From Didemnitutus sp041906465 (lineage in GTDB: Bacteria > Verrucomicrobiota > Verrucomicrobiia > Opitutales > Opitutaceae), in assembly GCA_041906465.1 (NCBI GenBank), contig JAYRJE010000013.1, positions 124,001-188,000 on the forward strand: 64,000 nt of DNA, in the 5' to 3' direction. Of the stretch, positions 24,622 through 34,530 are shown in pieces (positions within the stretch are counted from its first letter, which is position 1; each line of letters begins with the position of its first letter). Below the pieces are notes generated by a model that saw only the letters and a program-made list of their open reading frames with translations, was not told where the DNA came from and ran no database searches. A program made the position numbers and the translations under genes.

Positions 24622-25812
24622 ATGCGACGACTTCTGCTCGTGTTCGCTTGCGCCGTGCTTTCCCTCGGCGCGCAGGAAAGAACGCCCGCCGCGGCCAGCT
24701 CCGCGGCTACCGCTCCGGGTCCCGCTCTCCCCGACGGCCTTTATGCCGAGTTCACCACGCCGCGCGGCACGTTCGTCGCCGAGCTGTTCTTCGAAAAAAC
24801 GCCGATGACCGTCGCGTCCTTCGTCGGCCGGGCCGAGACGGGCATCGCCGCGCGCGAGGGCAAGCCGTTCTTCTCCGGCCTGACCTGGTATCGCGTCGTG
24901 CCGAACTTCGTCATCCAGAGCGGCGATCCGATCCGCAGCGCGCTGAAACCCGGCGCCGAGCCGAGCGAGGCCGACGACGCGGCGGGCCACCCGTTTCCCT
25001 TCCCCGATGAGATCGTGCCCGGACTGCATCACGATGCCGCCGGCGTCCTCTCGATGGCCAACGGCGGCCCCGACACGAACAGCAGCGAGTTCTTCATCAC
25101 GCTGCGCGACACGAACCGCCTGAATTACCTCCACAGCGTCTTCGGCCGCGTCGTGCGCGGCGTGGAATTGCTCCCGCAGATCAAGCAGGACGAAGGCTTC
25201 ACGGTCAAAATCCTGCGGGTCGGCGCGGCCGCGCGTGCGTTCAAGGCCGACCAGATCGCCTTCGCGCAACACGTCGACGCCGCGAAAAAATACTCCGCGG
25301 CACTCGAGCCCGGTCCGACCGCGCACTTCGACGATCCCGACAAATTGCTGCCGAGCGATCCGCCGCGCGCGAAGAACTTCAACTTCAAGCTCGCCAACTT
25401 CGAACGCGCCACCGGCCGCAAGCTCTACGCCCGCCTGTTCGCCCAGTCCCCGAGCGAAGCCGAAGACGCGCAACCCGGCGCCTTCATGCGCGGGCTCGCC
25501 CAAAAGCTCGGCACGGAGCGCGACGGTGTGCTGGCGGTTTATTTCGCGGACGAGAAGGACTGGCGCATCTGGTTCGGCGACGCCGCCGTGGAGACGTTCC
25601 TCGGCCGCAAGCCGACCGCCGCCGACCTCGCCCCCGACGGCGCGCTGCACCAGGCCAAGATGGCCTTCATCGACGCCGCGATCGCGCGCGGCGACGCGTT
25701 TGTGAAGCAAGTCATCGCCGAGGGCCGTCCGGTGAACGACGCGCAGCGCCTTAAGCTCACGGTCGACGAAGTGGTCGATGGGCTGATCCCGATCCTCGAA
25801 CCGAAAAAGTAG
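24622..25812 (+). CDS. Cyclophilin-type peptidyl-prolyl isomerase, exported
   Basis: 396 residues from the ATG at 24622, which begins a signal peptide (MRRLLLVFACAVLSLGAQ). The cyclophilin domain covers about residues 40-205: FFEKTPMTVASFVG, WYRVVPNFVIQSGDP and SMANGGPDTNSSEFFI are the typical blocks, and FVIQSGDP includes the substrate-pocket Gln. The second half (about 210-396) is not part of the cyclophilin fold and was not recognised. It catalyses proline isomerisation and would help protein folding in the periplasm. Confidence 0.88.
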   Translation: MRRLLLVFACAVLSLGAQERTPAAASSAATAPGPALPDGLYAEFTTPRGTFVAELFFEKTPMTVASFVGRAETGIAAREGKPFFSGLTWYRVVPNFVIQSGDPIRSALKPGAEPSEADDAAGHPFPFPDEIVPGLHHDAAGVLSMANGGPDTNSSEFFITLRDTNRLNYLHSVFGRVVRGVELLPQIKQDEGFTVKILRVGAAARAFKADQIAFAQHVDAAKKYSAALEPGPTAHFDDPDKLLPSDPPRAKNFNFKLANFERATGRKLYARLFAQSPSEAEDAQPGAFMRGLAQKLGTERDGVLAVYFADEKDWRIWFGDAAVETFLGRKPTAADLAPDGALHQAKMAFIDAAIARGDAFVKQVIAEGRPVNDAQRLKLTVDEVVDGLIPILEPKK

Positions 25813-25972
25813 CGCCGGTCTCCGACCGGGAAGAAGAGCCCACGAAACACACGGAAAGAATCGCTCATGCGCGCACAAGCGTTGCGGGCAGGGCGGGACC
25901 GCTGGGCCCGCCGCGCGCGCGACATCACATAACATACCCAGCGCACCTAGCGGTCGTGCCCTACACAAATTC

Positions 25973-27301
25973 ATGAAATCCGTTGCTTCTCTCGTCACTT
26001 TCGCGTGCCTCGTGCCGCTCGCCGCCCTCGCAAGCCCGCAACTCAAGGATGCCGTCGCCGCGCGGGTGAACACCGACTACGCCTCGCTCGACGCGATCTA
26101 TCGCGACCTGCACACGCATCCCGAGTTGTCGTTCCTCGAGAAACGCACCGCCGGTATCCTCGCGCGTGAGTTGCGGGCCGCCGGTTTCGAAGTCACGGAA
26201 AACTTCGGCAACACCGGCGTCGTCGCCGTCCTGAAAAACGGCCCCGGGCCCACGCTCATGATCCGCGCCGACATGGACGCGCTGCCGATCAAGGAGCAAA
26301 CCGGCCTGCCCTACGCGAGTCAGGTGACGATGCCTGATCTCGCCGGCAAAACGCAGCCGGCGATGCACGCGTGCGGGCACGACACGCACGTCACCGCGCT
26401 CATCGGCACGGCGCGCACGCTCGCGGCGCTGAAGGCGGCCTGGGCCGGCACGCTCGTGCTCATCGGCCAACCCGCCGAGGAAATCGGCGGCGGTGCCCGC
26501 GCGATGTTGCAGGAGGGCCTGTTCACGAAATTTCCGCGCCCCGACAACGTGATCGCATTCCACGTCGGCGGCGACTCGCCGGCCGGCGTCATCGCCACGC
26601 TCGAAGGCCCGAGCTACGCCAACGTCGATTCGATCGACATCCTCGTGCGCGGCATTGGCGGACACGGCGCGCGCCCGCAATCCACCCGCGATCCCATCGT
26701 GCTCGCCTCGCAAATCGTCCTCGCGCTGCAGACGATCGTCGCCCGCGAGCTGAAGCCTGGCACACCCGCCGTCGTCACGATCGGCGCCATTCACGGCGGC
26801 ACGAAGCGCAACATCATCCCCGCCGAAGTGCGCCTGGAACTCACGCTGCGCAGTTACAGCGACGAGGTTGCGCAGCACCTGCTCACCTCGATCAAGCGCA
26901 TCGCGGAAAACACCGCACGCGCCGCTGGCGTGCCCGACGACCTGTTGCCCGTAATCACGGTCGAGCAGACGCGGACGCCCTTCACCTACAACGATCCCGC
27001 ACTCACGCGTCGGCTCGCGGGAGTGTTTGCTCAATGGTTTCCCGCCGAGCAGCTGACGACCGGCGAAGCCGGCACCTATGGTGAAGATTTCGCCGAATAC
27101 GGCCGCACGATGCCGAAGGTGCCGATCTCGATCTTCTGGGTTGGCGGCAGCGACCCGAAAGTCCTCGCCGCCGCCGCCGCGCAGGGCCAGCTCGCGCCCT
27201 CGAACCACAGCGCCTTCTGGGCGCCACTTCCCGAGCCCACGATCAAGACCGCCGTCACGGCGATGAGCGCCGCGGCGCTGGATTTGCTGCGGAAGCAGTG
27301 A
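25973..27301 (+). CDS. M20-family amidohydrolase (peptidase/deacylase), exported
   Basis: 442 residues with a signal peptide (MKSVASLVTFACLVPLAALAS). The M20 catalytic domain is clear: LHTHPELSFLE at the start, DMDALPIKE (metal Asp), HACGHDTHVTALIG (metal-binding Cys/His and catalytic block) and QPAEEIGGGARAM (general-base Glu). A dimerisation domain is inserted at about 200-320 (GIGGHGARPQ). The pattern is that of the IAA-amino-acid hydrolase/hippurate hydrolase group, which removes acyl groups from amino acids. The native substrate is not known. Confidence 0.9.
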   Translation: MKSVASLVTFACLVPLAALASPQLKDAVAARVNTDYASLDAIYRDLHTHPELSFLEKRTAGILARELRAAGFEVTENFGNTGVVAVLKNGPGPTLMIRADMDALPIKEQTGLPYASQVTMPDLAGKTQPAMHACGHDTHVTALIGTARTLAALKAAWAGTLVLIGQPAEEIGGGARAMLQEGLFTKFPRPDNVIAFHVGGDSPAGVIATLEGPSYANVDSIDILVRGIGGHGARPQSTRDPIVLASQIVLALQTIVARELKPGTPAVVTIGAIHGGTKRNIIPAEVRLELTLRSYSDEVAQHLLTSIKRIAENTARAAGVPDDLLPVITVEQTRTPFTYNDPALTRRLAGVFAQWFPAEQLTTGEAGTYGEDFAEYGRTMPKVPISIFWVGGSDPKVLAAAAAQGQLAPSNHSAFWAPLPEPTIKTAVTAMSAAALDLLRKQ

Positions 27302-27360
27302 TGCCGGGCTGGACTTGAAATGATCGAAGGGCAGCCTGTTTTCCGCGGGCCGGCCTTTTC

Positions 27361-28668
27361 ATGAATACCGTTTCACCGAGACTCTGGTTCGGCGCGGCCG
27401 TGCTGACCTTCGCCTGCGCCTCCATCGCCAACGCCTTTGGCCCTGTCGATCGTTCCCGGGCGGAACGAGTCCTGGATCATGTCTGTGCCGGGGTGCGCGA
27501 CCACTATTTCGACCCGTCTGCGATTCCGCCGGACTTCGGCGTGCAAATCGAGTCCGCGCGCCAACAAATTCGCCACGCCGATTCGAACAACGCCGCCTAC
27601 GGCATCGTGGCCAACCTGCTTGCCAAGGTGGACGTGGACGACTTGCGACTCCTCCCTCCGCCGCGCGAAACACAAGTCGTGCACGATTGGGGATGGCAGA
27701 TCGCCGGCGACAAAGCCTACGTCAGCGTGGTGAATCCGGGCAGTGATCCCGAGCGGGCGGGCGTCCGCCTCGGCGACCTCGTCATGCAAGTGGAAAGCCT
27801 CCCCATCAATCGCGCGACGTCCCAGCGCGTGGTCTATGCCTATCAACTCATCGCTCCACGGCCCACCTTGCGCGTCATCCTGCAATCGCCCGGAAGCGAG
27901 CCGCGACAGGTGGAGGTCGCCGGTCGCGAAGTTCCGTTCGGGGAGGGACCGTTCATCTGGAACACTTCGTTCCATACCGCCTCCGCGGACGGGAAAACCA
28001 CCACGCCAGATCGGAAGCATCCCGCCAACCGCCGCAAAATCGGCGACGTGCTGGTATGGCGCCCCATCGAAATCGATTTTTTCGACGAGGAGTTTCGACG
28101 TATCCGCAAGGAACTCGGCGAGGCGCGCGGCCTGGTGCTCGACCTTCGCGGCCTGTTCATCGGCTCCCTCAAGGCGACAGCCACGGTCTGCGAAATGCTC
28201 ACCCGCGGGGACTACGCGTTGGCCAAGCTGCAGCGGAGGAAAGCCACGGAAGTGATCAGCGTGCGGCCCGGCAAAAGCGCATTTGCCGGCCAGATCGTCG
28301 TGCTCACCAGTTTCGGCACCTCCGGGGCGGCGGAGCCCCTCGCGCACGCCCTGCGGACACATGGCGGCGCACTCTTGATGGGTGACCGCACCAGCGGAGA
28401 TTTCCGGGAGCGGAGCGCCTATTCGATGATCGATGCGCGGTTCCGTTCGAACATCGACCTCGCCAACCTCTGGCTGCCGACCGCGCGCATCTTGGTCGAT
28501 CAGGACATCGATCTGCACGGCAAAGGCGTGATTCCTGACTGGCAGATCGTTCCTTCCGTCGACGATTTCGCCCAGAACCGCGACCCGGTGCTTTCGCGCG
28601 CGCTGCGGACTTTGAAAGTCGAACTCTCGCCCGCAGCAGCCGGAACGTTCTATTCGAGCAAATCATGA
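27361..28668 (+). CDS. S41-like peptidase with PDZ domain, exported
   Basis: 435 residues. A signal peptide (MNTVSPRLWFGAAVLTFACASIANAFG) is followed by a helical region and a PDZ-like domain (AYVSVVNPGSDPERAGVRLGDLVMQVESLPIN, about 120-160). The S41 core follows: FEEFRRIRKELGEARGLVLDLR-type beta-alpha units and VVLTSFGTSGAAEPLAHAL, where Ser of GTSGAAE is the expected nucleophile, then GDRTSGDF. C-terminal processing peptidases of this family degrade or trim periplasmic proteins. The stop overlaps the next start by four bases, so the two are coupled. Confidence 0.8.
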   Translation: MNTVSPRLWFGAAVLTFACASIANAFGPVDRSRAERVLDHVCAGVRDHYFDPSAIPPDFGVQIESARQQIRHADSNNAAYGIVANLLAKVDVDDLRLLPPPRETQVVHDWGWQIAGDKAYVSVVNPGSDPERAGVRLGDLVMQVESLPINRATSQRVVYAYQLIAPRPTLRVILQSPGSEPRQVEVAGREVPFGEGPFIWNTSFHTASADGKTTTPDRKHPANRRKIGDVLVWRPIEIDFFDEEFRRIRKELGEARGLVLDLRGLFIGSLKATATVCEMLTRGDYALAKLQRRKATEVISVRPGKSAFAGQIVVLTSFGTSGAAEPLAHALRTHGGALLMGDRTSGDFRERSAYSMIDARFRSNIDLANLWLPTARILVDQDIDLHGKGVIPDWQIVPSVDDFAQNRDPVLSRALRTLKVELSPAAAGTFYSSKS

Positions 28669-29120
28669 AACGCCCCACCTTTGCCCGATTCATCCTGCTG
28701 ATTTTCACCGCCGCGAGCGCGCCCTTCACGGCGGCAGCCGAGTCCAAGGACGCCGCCGACATCCGCGCCGTGCTCGAGGCGCAGGTCGCCGGCTGGAACA
28801 GCGGCGACGTGGCGCGCTACATGGACTACTACGTGAAGTCCGAGAAGCTGCGCTTCGCCTCGGGTGGCACGATCACCTACGGCTGGAAGGAAACGCTCGA
28901 ACGTTATCGCAAGAGCTACCCCGACAAGGCAGCGATGGGCACGCTCACCTGCACTTACCACGACATCAACGTCGTGTCGGCGAACACCGCGATTGTCTTC
29001 GGCCAATGGGAACTCCGGCGTGCCACCGACCAGCCGTGGGGACTTTTCACGCTGCTCGTGAAGAAAACCGCGGAAGGCTGGCGCGTCGCCGCCGACCATA
29101 CGTCGAGCGGCGGGAAGTAG
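28665..29120 (+). CDS. NTF2-like (DUF4440/SnoaL-type) exported protein
   Basis: 151 residues with a signal peptide (MKRPTFARFILLIFTAASAPFTAAAE). The rest is one NTF2-like cone fold: DIRAVLEAQVAGWNSGDVARYMDYY, LRFASGGTITYGWKETLERYRKSY and the final beta strands ending WRVAADHTSS. Proteins of this type bind small molecules or act as isomerases; none can be assigned here. It overlaps the S41-like gene by four bases (ATGA). Confidence 0.8.
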   Translation: MKRPTFARFILLIFTAASAPFTAAAESKDAADIRAVLEAQVAGWNSGDVARYMDYYVKSEKLRFASGGTITYGWKETLERYRKSYPDKAAMGTLTCTYHDINVVSANTAIVFGQWELRRATDQPWGLFTLLVKKTAEGWRVAADHTSSGGK

Positions 29121-29133
29121 CCTCAAACCATAC

Positions 29134-29155
29134 ACCCGCGTCGTGCGACGCGGGT
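29134..29155. terminator. Hairpin between two convergent genes
   Basis: Perfect inverted repeat ACCCGCGTCG / CGACGCGGGT in the 68-base gap between the NTF2-like gene (plus) and the dehydrogenase gene (minus). It could act in both directions; no T-run follows on either side. Confidence 0.5.
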
Positions 29156-29188
29156 CCGAGAGCGACCAGAGTCACCGAGGCTGCGCGC

Positions 29189-30487
29189 TCAGAGCAGCTC
29201 GGGCAGAATCTTCAGCTTGCCGTCGGCGCCGGGACGCAGGCGGTCGCGCGCCATTTCGTGCGCGATCTCGCGCCACGTGATGTCCTTCGCGCGGTGCGAA
29301 GCGCGGCGGGCGAACATCTCGTCGATGTTCTCCGTGATGATGCGCGTGACGACCTTCTCGATGAACGCGCGACCGATGCCGTCCTCGGCCATCACGCGCG
29401 CGCGGAAATCGGCATCGACGTCGGCCTTCGCCTCGATGAACGCCGCAATCACGCCGCCGGAGTTGGCGATGAAGTCAGTCAGGCACACGATGCCGCGGCG
29501 GTGTTGCAGGAAATACTCGCTGACGAGATCGGCGGGGTTGTTCGCGCCCTGCAGCACGATGCGCGTGTGGATGTGCGGCGCGTTCTCCGGGTGGATCGCG
29601 TGCGGACGCGCCGCGGGCACGAGGATCGTGCATGGCATCTCCATCATCCGATCGAGATGCTCGCCATCGAAGCGGTGCTTCACCGGGCCGGTGTAGCCGG
29701 CGAGGCCGGCCTTGGTCTTGCGGATCGCGAGCAGCTGCGCGACGTCGAGGCCGGCCGGGTTGTAGAGGCCGGCGTTGATGTCGGAAGCGCCGACGATGCG
29801 CGCGCCGAGCGACGCGAGCTTTTCGGCGATGGGCGCACCGACGTTGCCGAAGCCCTGCACGACGACGCTGGAGTCCTTGATCTTGAAATCTGGGATGTGT
29901 TTCTCCGACGCGATCGCGGCGGCGAAGAGGCCATGCGCCGTGATCGCCCATTCATCGAGCGGGAAGCCGCCCTTCGCCGGCGGCCGGCCGACGCCGCCGC
30001 GGCCGTGGTTCGCCGCACCATTCTTCTGCGCGAACACCTCGTAGATCGTCTGCATGTCCGTCTCGTTGGTGCCCATGTCGGGGCCGGGGATGTATTCCGG
30101 GATGCCCCAGAGCGCCTCGGCGAACATCGCCACGAGCGCCTTCTTCTCCTCGGGCTTGTCGGCAAAATAGCGCGGCTCGACCCGCAAGCCGCTCTTCGCT
30201 CCGCCGAGCGGCAGCATGGCCGCGGCGCTCTTCATCGTCATCGCCGCCGCGAGGCCGTAGACCTCGTCGACGCTCACATCCGGCGCGAGGCGCAGGCCGC
30301 CGAGACCGCGGCCGCGCACGAGATTATCGACCGCCACGAAGCCCCACGTCGTGTCGTCCGCGGGATCGTGAATGCGGTAGATGCACTCGGGCCCGAACTC
30401 GTTGCGGGCAATTTTGAAACGTTGTTCGATGGCTTCGCCCCGCACGGCCTCGGCGACGAGGCGGCTCGGCAGCTTGAAAGTTTGCAT
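29189..30487 (-). CDS. Glu/Leu/Phe/Val dehydrogenase family protein
   Basis: 432 residues from the ATG at 30487; the open frame continues upstream without conserved sequence. The N-terminal substrate domain contains MLPLGGAKSGLRVEP, which holds the conserved lysine of the PLGGAKxG signature. The C-terminal Rossmann domain shows VVVQGFGNVGAPIAEKLASLGARIVGASD for NAD(P) binding. The family oxidatively deaminates amino acids; glutamate versus branched-chain substrates cannot be separated by eye. Cytoplasmic, with its own promoter, convergent with the NTF2-like gene. Confidence 0.9.
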   Translation of the reverse strand: MQTFKLPSRLVAEAVRGEAIEQRFKIARNEFGPECIYRIHDPADDTTWGFVAVDNLVRGRGLGGLRLAPDVSVDEVYGLAAAMTMKSAAAMLPLGGAKSGLRVEPRYFADKPEEKKALVAMFAEALWGIPEYIPGPDMGTNETDMQTIYEVFAQKNGAANHGRGGVGRPPAKGGFPLDEWAITAHGLFAAAIASEKHIPDFKIKDSSVVVQGFGNVGAPIAEKLASLGARIVGASDINAGLYNPAGLDVAQLLAIRKTKAGLAGYTGPVKHRFDGEHLDRMMEMPCTILVPAARPHAIHPENAPHIHTRIVLQGANNPADLVSEYFLQHRRGIVCLTDFIANSGGVIAAFIEAKADVDADFRARVMAEDGIGRAFIEKVVTRIITENIDEMFARRASHRAKDITWREIAHEMARDRLRPGADGKLKILPELL

Positions 30488-30649
30488 GCGCGGATTTTTT
30501 GGGCGGGAACCGCCAACCCAAGGGGAAAACCAGCGCGCGCCGCAACCATGAGGCGCTGAAACCCCTGAATTACTCGTCCGAATAAGCGGCAAATCGCGCT
30601 TTCTTCACGTTGCGAATGCGTGCACCGTGACGGCGTCCCTCCCCGCACC

Positions 30650-31171
30650 ATGCGCCAATTCGGCATCCTCGTCATTCTCGCCGGCGTGCTCGGCTTCATC
30701 GCGTTTCAGGCTCGCACCGGCATTCTGCGCCGCGCCGATCCCGGCAAACCGGCCAACAAATGGGTCCGCGCGCAGCAGGAGGCGCAGGAGTTCGCGCCGG
30801 AGGATCTGGCGCTCATCAAGCAGAAATTCGCCGACGCCATCGTGACGCCGTCCGGCCTGCGCTACATTGTCCGCCAGGAAGGCGTCGGCTCGCCCCCGTC
30901 GTTCGGCGCGGAGGTGGTAGCGCACTACCACGGCACGCTGATCAACGGCGTGAAGTTCGACAGCAGCCACGATCGCGGGGAGCCCTACCCTTTCCGCGTC
31001 GGCACCGGCAGCGTGATCAAAGGCTGGGACGAGGCTTTCGCGCAGATGAAAAAGGGCGAGAAGCGCACGCTGATTATTCCGTGGTGGCTCGGCTACGGCG
31101 TCCAGGGCCAGGGTCCCATTCCGCCGCGAGCGACACTGGTGTTTGAGGTCGAACTGGTCGACATCCGCTAG
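30650..31171 (+). CDS. FKBP-type peptidyl-prolyl isomerase
   Basis: 173 residues from the ATG at 30650. A hydrophobic N-terminus (MRQFGILVILAGVLGFIAFQA) should anchor the protein in the membrane or serve as signal. The FKBP domain is complete, from FGAEVVAHYHGTLINGVKFDSS to VIKGWDEAFAQMKKGEKRTLIIP and ending with FEVELVDIR. It isomerises Xaa-Pro bonds and would assist folding at the periplasmic side. The hybrid kinase gene begins 69 bases downstream on the same strand. Confidence 0.9.
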   Translation: MRQFGILVILAGVLGFIAFQARTGILRRADPGKPANKWVRAQQEAQEFAPEDLALIKQKFADAIVTPSGLRYIVRQEGVGSPPSFGAEVVAHYHGTLINGVKFDSSHDRGEPYPFRVGTGSVIKGWDEAFAQMKKGEKRTLIIPWWLGYGVQGQGPIPPRATLVFEVELVDIR

Positions 31172-31240
31172 GCGCGAGATCATCCCTCGCTGGCGGGGAA
31201 TTAGCTCGCGCGGGAGCGCACTCGCGGGCCAACTGCGGTT

Positions 31241-34200
31241 GTGGCGGGCTCCCGGTCAACGGCTTGGTTTCGTCTGCGCGACACTCTGCGTCTGCGCCTG
31301 GGGCTGTTCTCCTTCGTTTTGGTGCTGCCGCTGCTGGCCCTGATCGGCCTCGGCATTCGGAAAAAATTTCTCGATGACCGCGCTGGGGCCGAAGCCCGCC
31401 TGCATGTCCAGCGCGTGATCGCGGAGGAAGCGCTGCACAAATACCTCGCGCGCGTGCAGGCCAATCTCCTCGAACTCGAATCGATCGTCGAGTTCACGGA
31501 CCTCGCGTCCCCGAAAGCCGGGGAGCAATGCCGCCAGTTTCTCCGCTTGCATCCGGAGTTCATCAACATCGCGGTGATCGATCGCGCCGGCCTCCTGCGC
31601 TTCTCCACCGCCTTTCCGGTCACCGACCCGCCGCAGAACTACGCCTCGATGCCCAACGTCGCCGCGCAGCTCCGCGCCACGAAATTCGACCTCAGCACGG
31701 CGGCGCGCGGACTGACGACCGGTCGCTGGGGTTGCGTGGCGGCCGTGCCGCTTCGCACCAACTCCAACCTGCTCCTCTCCGCGCCCATCGATCTTCGCAT
31801 CCTGTCCAAGACGTTGTTCTTCGGTCCCGACAGTCCGGAGCAGATCGTGACCGTCACCGATCGCAACAACACCATCGTGCTCTCGTCCTACGCCCCGGAG
31901 CAGCGCATCGGCGAGACGCGCTCGAGCAGCCAACTCGCCCGCATGCGCCTGGCCGCGGGCCAGAGCTCGGGGGAGTTCCTGGGGTTTGACGGCGTGCCAC
32001 GCACCTACAACGCCGCCGCCATTCCCCTGGCGGACTGGACGCTCACCGTCAGCGTCCCCACCGCCAGCATCTACGCCGCGGCCTGGCGCGACGCGAAAAA
32101 CTCCCTCCTCGCCGTCGCGCTCGTGCTCGTGGGCGGACTGCTTCTGCTTCGGCTTTACTCGCAACACCTGCTCCAACCGGTGGCCGCACTCGCGGACGCC
32201 GCCCGCCAACACGCCGCCGGCCAGCACGACCAACTGGCACCGGTGAAGGGCCCGCTCGAGATCGCGGACACCGCCCGGGCCTTCAACGACATGGTGCTCG
32301 CGCGCCGACAGGCCGAGGCCGACCTGGTCGAGAGCGAGCTGCGTTATCGCACCATCGTCGAGCAAACCGGCCAGATGGTCTACGATCTCGAGATTGCCAC
32401 CGGCCGCATCCGCTGGTTCGGCGCCGAGGCCATCGCCTCCATCACCGGGCACACGCCGGAGGAATTCGCCGCGATCGACGAAGCCGGCTGGAGCGAACGA
32501 CTCCACCCCGACGATCGTGCCGGCGTGCTGGGTTTGCTCGAACGCTCGGTCGGCACCGCCGAACTCTTCTCGGCCGAATACCGCTTCCGGCACCGCGACG
32601 GTTCCTACCGTTTTATCGAGGACTACGGCTTCATCCTGCGCGACGCGGCCGGACGCGCCACCCGCATGCTCGGGCGCATGAGCGACATCACGGCGCGCCA
32701 CCGCGCCGAGACCGCGCTGCGCGAAAGTGAAGACCGCTACCGCCTCGTCACGGAGCAAACCGGCCAGCTCATCTACGATCTTGATGTCCTCTCACGGCAA
32801 GTGCGCTGGTTCGGCCGTGCCGCCGCGCGGCAAATCCTCGGCTGCCTCCCTGAGGAAATGTCGGCGCTCGGTCTCGACAGCTGGAGGGATCGCCTCCACC
32901 CCGAGGACCGCGAAGCCGCCATCGCCCGCCTCGAACACTCGCTGCGCACCGGCGATCCGTGCTTCGCCGAATATCGGCTGCGGCACAACGACGGTTCCTA
33001 CCACCTCGTCGAGGAACGCGGCGCCGTCCTCCGCCGGCCGGACGGCACCATCTACCGCATGCTCGGACGCATGATCGACGTCACGGAGCGGCACCGCGTC
33101 GAAGGCGAGCGGCGCCAGATCGAGAAGAAACTCCTCGAAACCCAGAAGCTCGAGAGCCTCGGCGTGCTCGCGGGCGGCATTGCCCACGATTTCAACAACC
33201 TGCTCACCGGCGTCCTGGGCAACGCCGGCCTCGCCCGTCTCGACCTGCCGCCAGGCTCGCCCGCCCGTGATCCCATCAACCAGATCGAACGTGCCGCCCA
33301 GCGCGCGGCCGATCTTTGCAAACAGATGCTCGCCTACTCCGGCAAGGGCCGGTTCGTCGTGCAGGCGATTGATTTCAACGCGCTCATCGAGGAATCGCTC
33401 GGCCTCCTCGCCGTCTCGATCTCCAAAAAGGCGGTCCTGCGCTTCAACCCCGCGGCGGCTCTGCCCGCACTGCAAGCCGACGCCACTCAGCTGCGCCAGA
33501 TCGTGATGAACCTCGTCATCAACGCCTCCGAGGCGCTCGAGGATCGCACCGGCCAGATCACGCTCACCACCGGCACAGTCAACATCGACGCCGCCTACCT
33601 CGCCACCGCCCAATTCATGGGCGAGCTCACGCCCGGCCCGGCCGTTTTCCTCGAGGTCAGTGACACCGGCACCGGCATGGCGCGCGAGACCATCGCGCGC
33701 ATCTTCGATCCGTTCTTCACGACAAAATTCACCGGTCGCGGCCTCGGCCTCGCCGCTGTCCTCGGCATCGTGCGCGGCCACAAAGGCGCGATCAAAGTCT
33801 ACAGCGAGCCCGGGGCTGGAACGACCTTCCGGCTTTTCTTTCCCGCGGCCAAGGACGCCCCTCAGCCGCTCGTCCGACCCGCCCCGGAACGCCCGGCATG
33901 GCGCGGCTCCGGGCGCGTGCTGGTCATCGACGACGAGGAAACCGTGCGCCAGGTGGCCACGAGCATTCTCCGCGCGCTCGGCTTCGAAGCCGAAGCGGCG
34001 CACGACGGTGCCGATGGCATCGCGATCTTCTCGGCCGCTCCGGACCGCTACACCGCCGTGCTGCTCGATCTCACGATGCCGTGCGTCGACGGCGAGGAGA
34101 CGTTCCGACAGCTCCGCCTGCTACGCCCCGGCGTGAAAGTGATTCTGATGAGCGGATTCAACCGCGTGGATGCGATCAATCGCTTCGTCGGCAAAGGCCT

Positions 34201-34288
34201 CGCCGGTTTCATCCAAAAGCCCTTCCAGGTCGAAACGCTCGCGGCCGAACTTCGCCGCGTGATCGGCGAGGCGCCGAAAGGCAGCTGA
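31241..34288 (+). CDS. Hybrid sensor histidine kinase with tandem PAS domains
   Basis: 1015 residues from a GTG start. Order: transmembrane helix (about 20-38), dCache-like extracytoplasmic sensor (45-280), second helix (about 287-305), HAMP-like linker, PAS 1 (368-488), PAS 2 (498-618), HisKA with phosphoacceptor His649 in LAGGIAHDFNN, HATPase (NLVINASEAL, DTGTGM, FTTKFTGRGLGLA) and a C-terminal receiver (VLVIDDEE, VLLDLTMP, FIQKPF). The two PAS domains start almost alike (EQTGQMVYDLE and EQTGQLIYDLD), evidence of an internal duplication. The final receiver should pass or modulate phosphate flow. The signal is unknown and no regulator gene is adjacent. Confidence 0.92.
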   Translation: MAGSRSTAWFRLRDTLRLRLGLFSFVLVLPLLALIGLGIRKKFLDDRAGAEARLHVQRVIAEEALHKYLARVQANLLELESIVEFTDLASPKAGEQCRQFLRLHPEFINIAVIDRAGLLRFSTAFPVTDPPQNYASMPNVAAQLRATKFDLSTAARGLTTGRWGCVAAVPLRTNSNLLLSAPIDLRILSKTLFFGPDSPEQIVTVTDRNNTIVLSSYAPEQRIGETRSSSQLARMRLAAGQSSGEFLGFDGVPRTYNAAAIPLADWTLTVSVPTASIYAAAWRDAKNSLLAVALVLVGGLLLLRLYSQHLLQPVAALADAARQHAAGQHDQLAPVKGPLEIADTARAFNDMVLARRQAEADLVESELRYRTIVEQTGQMVYDLEIATGRIRWFGAEAIASITGHTPEEFAAIDEAGWSERLHPDDRAGVLGLLERSVGTAELFSAEYRFRHRDGSYRFIEDYGFILRDAAGRATRMLGRMSDITARHRAETALRESEDRYRLVTEQTGQLIYDLDVLSRQVRWFGRAAARQILGCLPEEMSALGLDSWRDRLHPEDREAAIARLEHSLRTGDPCFAEYRLRHNDGSYHLVEERGAVLRRPDGTIYRMLGRMIDVTERHRVEGERRQIEKKLLETQKLESLGVLAGGIAHDFNNLLTGVLGNAGLARLDLPPGSPARDPINQIERAAQRAADLCKQMLAYSGKGRFVVQAIDFNALIEESLGLLAVSISKKAVLRFNPAAALPALQADATQLRQIVMNLVINASEALEDRTGQITLTTGTVNIDAAYLATAQFMGELTPGPAVFLEVSDTGTGMARETIARIFDPFFTTKFTGRGLGLAAVLGIVRGHKGAIKVYSEPGAGTTFRLFFPAAKDAPQPLVRPAPERPAWRGSGRVLVIDDEETVRQVATSILRALGFEAEAAHDGADGIAIFSAAPDRYTAVLLDLTMPCVDGEETFRQLRLLRPGVKVILMSGFNRVDAINRFVGKGLAGFIQKPFQVETLAAELRRVIGEAPKGS

Positions 34289-34530
34289 ACCGCAGCGGAA
34301 TTCGTCCGAGTTTCACCGCGCTCCGCGCCGCGCGGGCCATCGCCGATCGCGCGGCAGGTTGCGCGTTTGCGCGCAACTCGTCCGTCCGTCTTCGCGTGAG
34401 TGGCGCGCCGGCGCGACCCCGACCTGGTTTCGCACCCTGGCATTGGACGTGAGACAGCCGCTGTCGTCGCGCAGACCGCGTCTCCATTCGGCTGCGATTG
34501 ACGGAAGCGGGCTGGAAGCCAGCGCTACCG

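Noticed and set aside
25815..25829. CCGGTC-TCC-GACCGG hairpin after the cyclophilin gene
   Set aside because: Six-base stem with a three-base loop and no T-run; could be chance in this GC-rich sequence.
34490..34530. Short GGCTGG-AAG-CCAGC hairpin near the end of the hybrid kinase gene
   Set aside because: Stem of only about five bases with no T-run; too weak to call a terminator or repeat.
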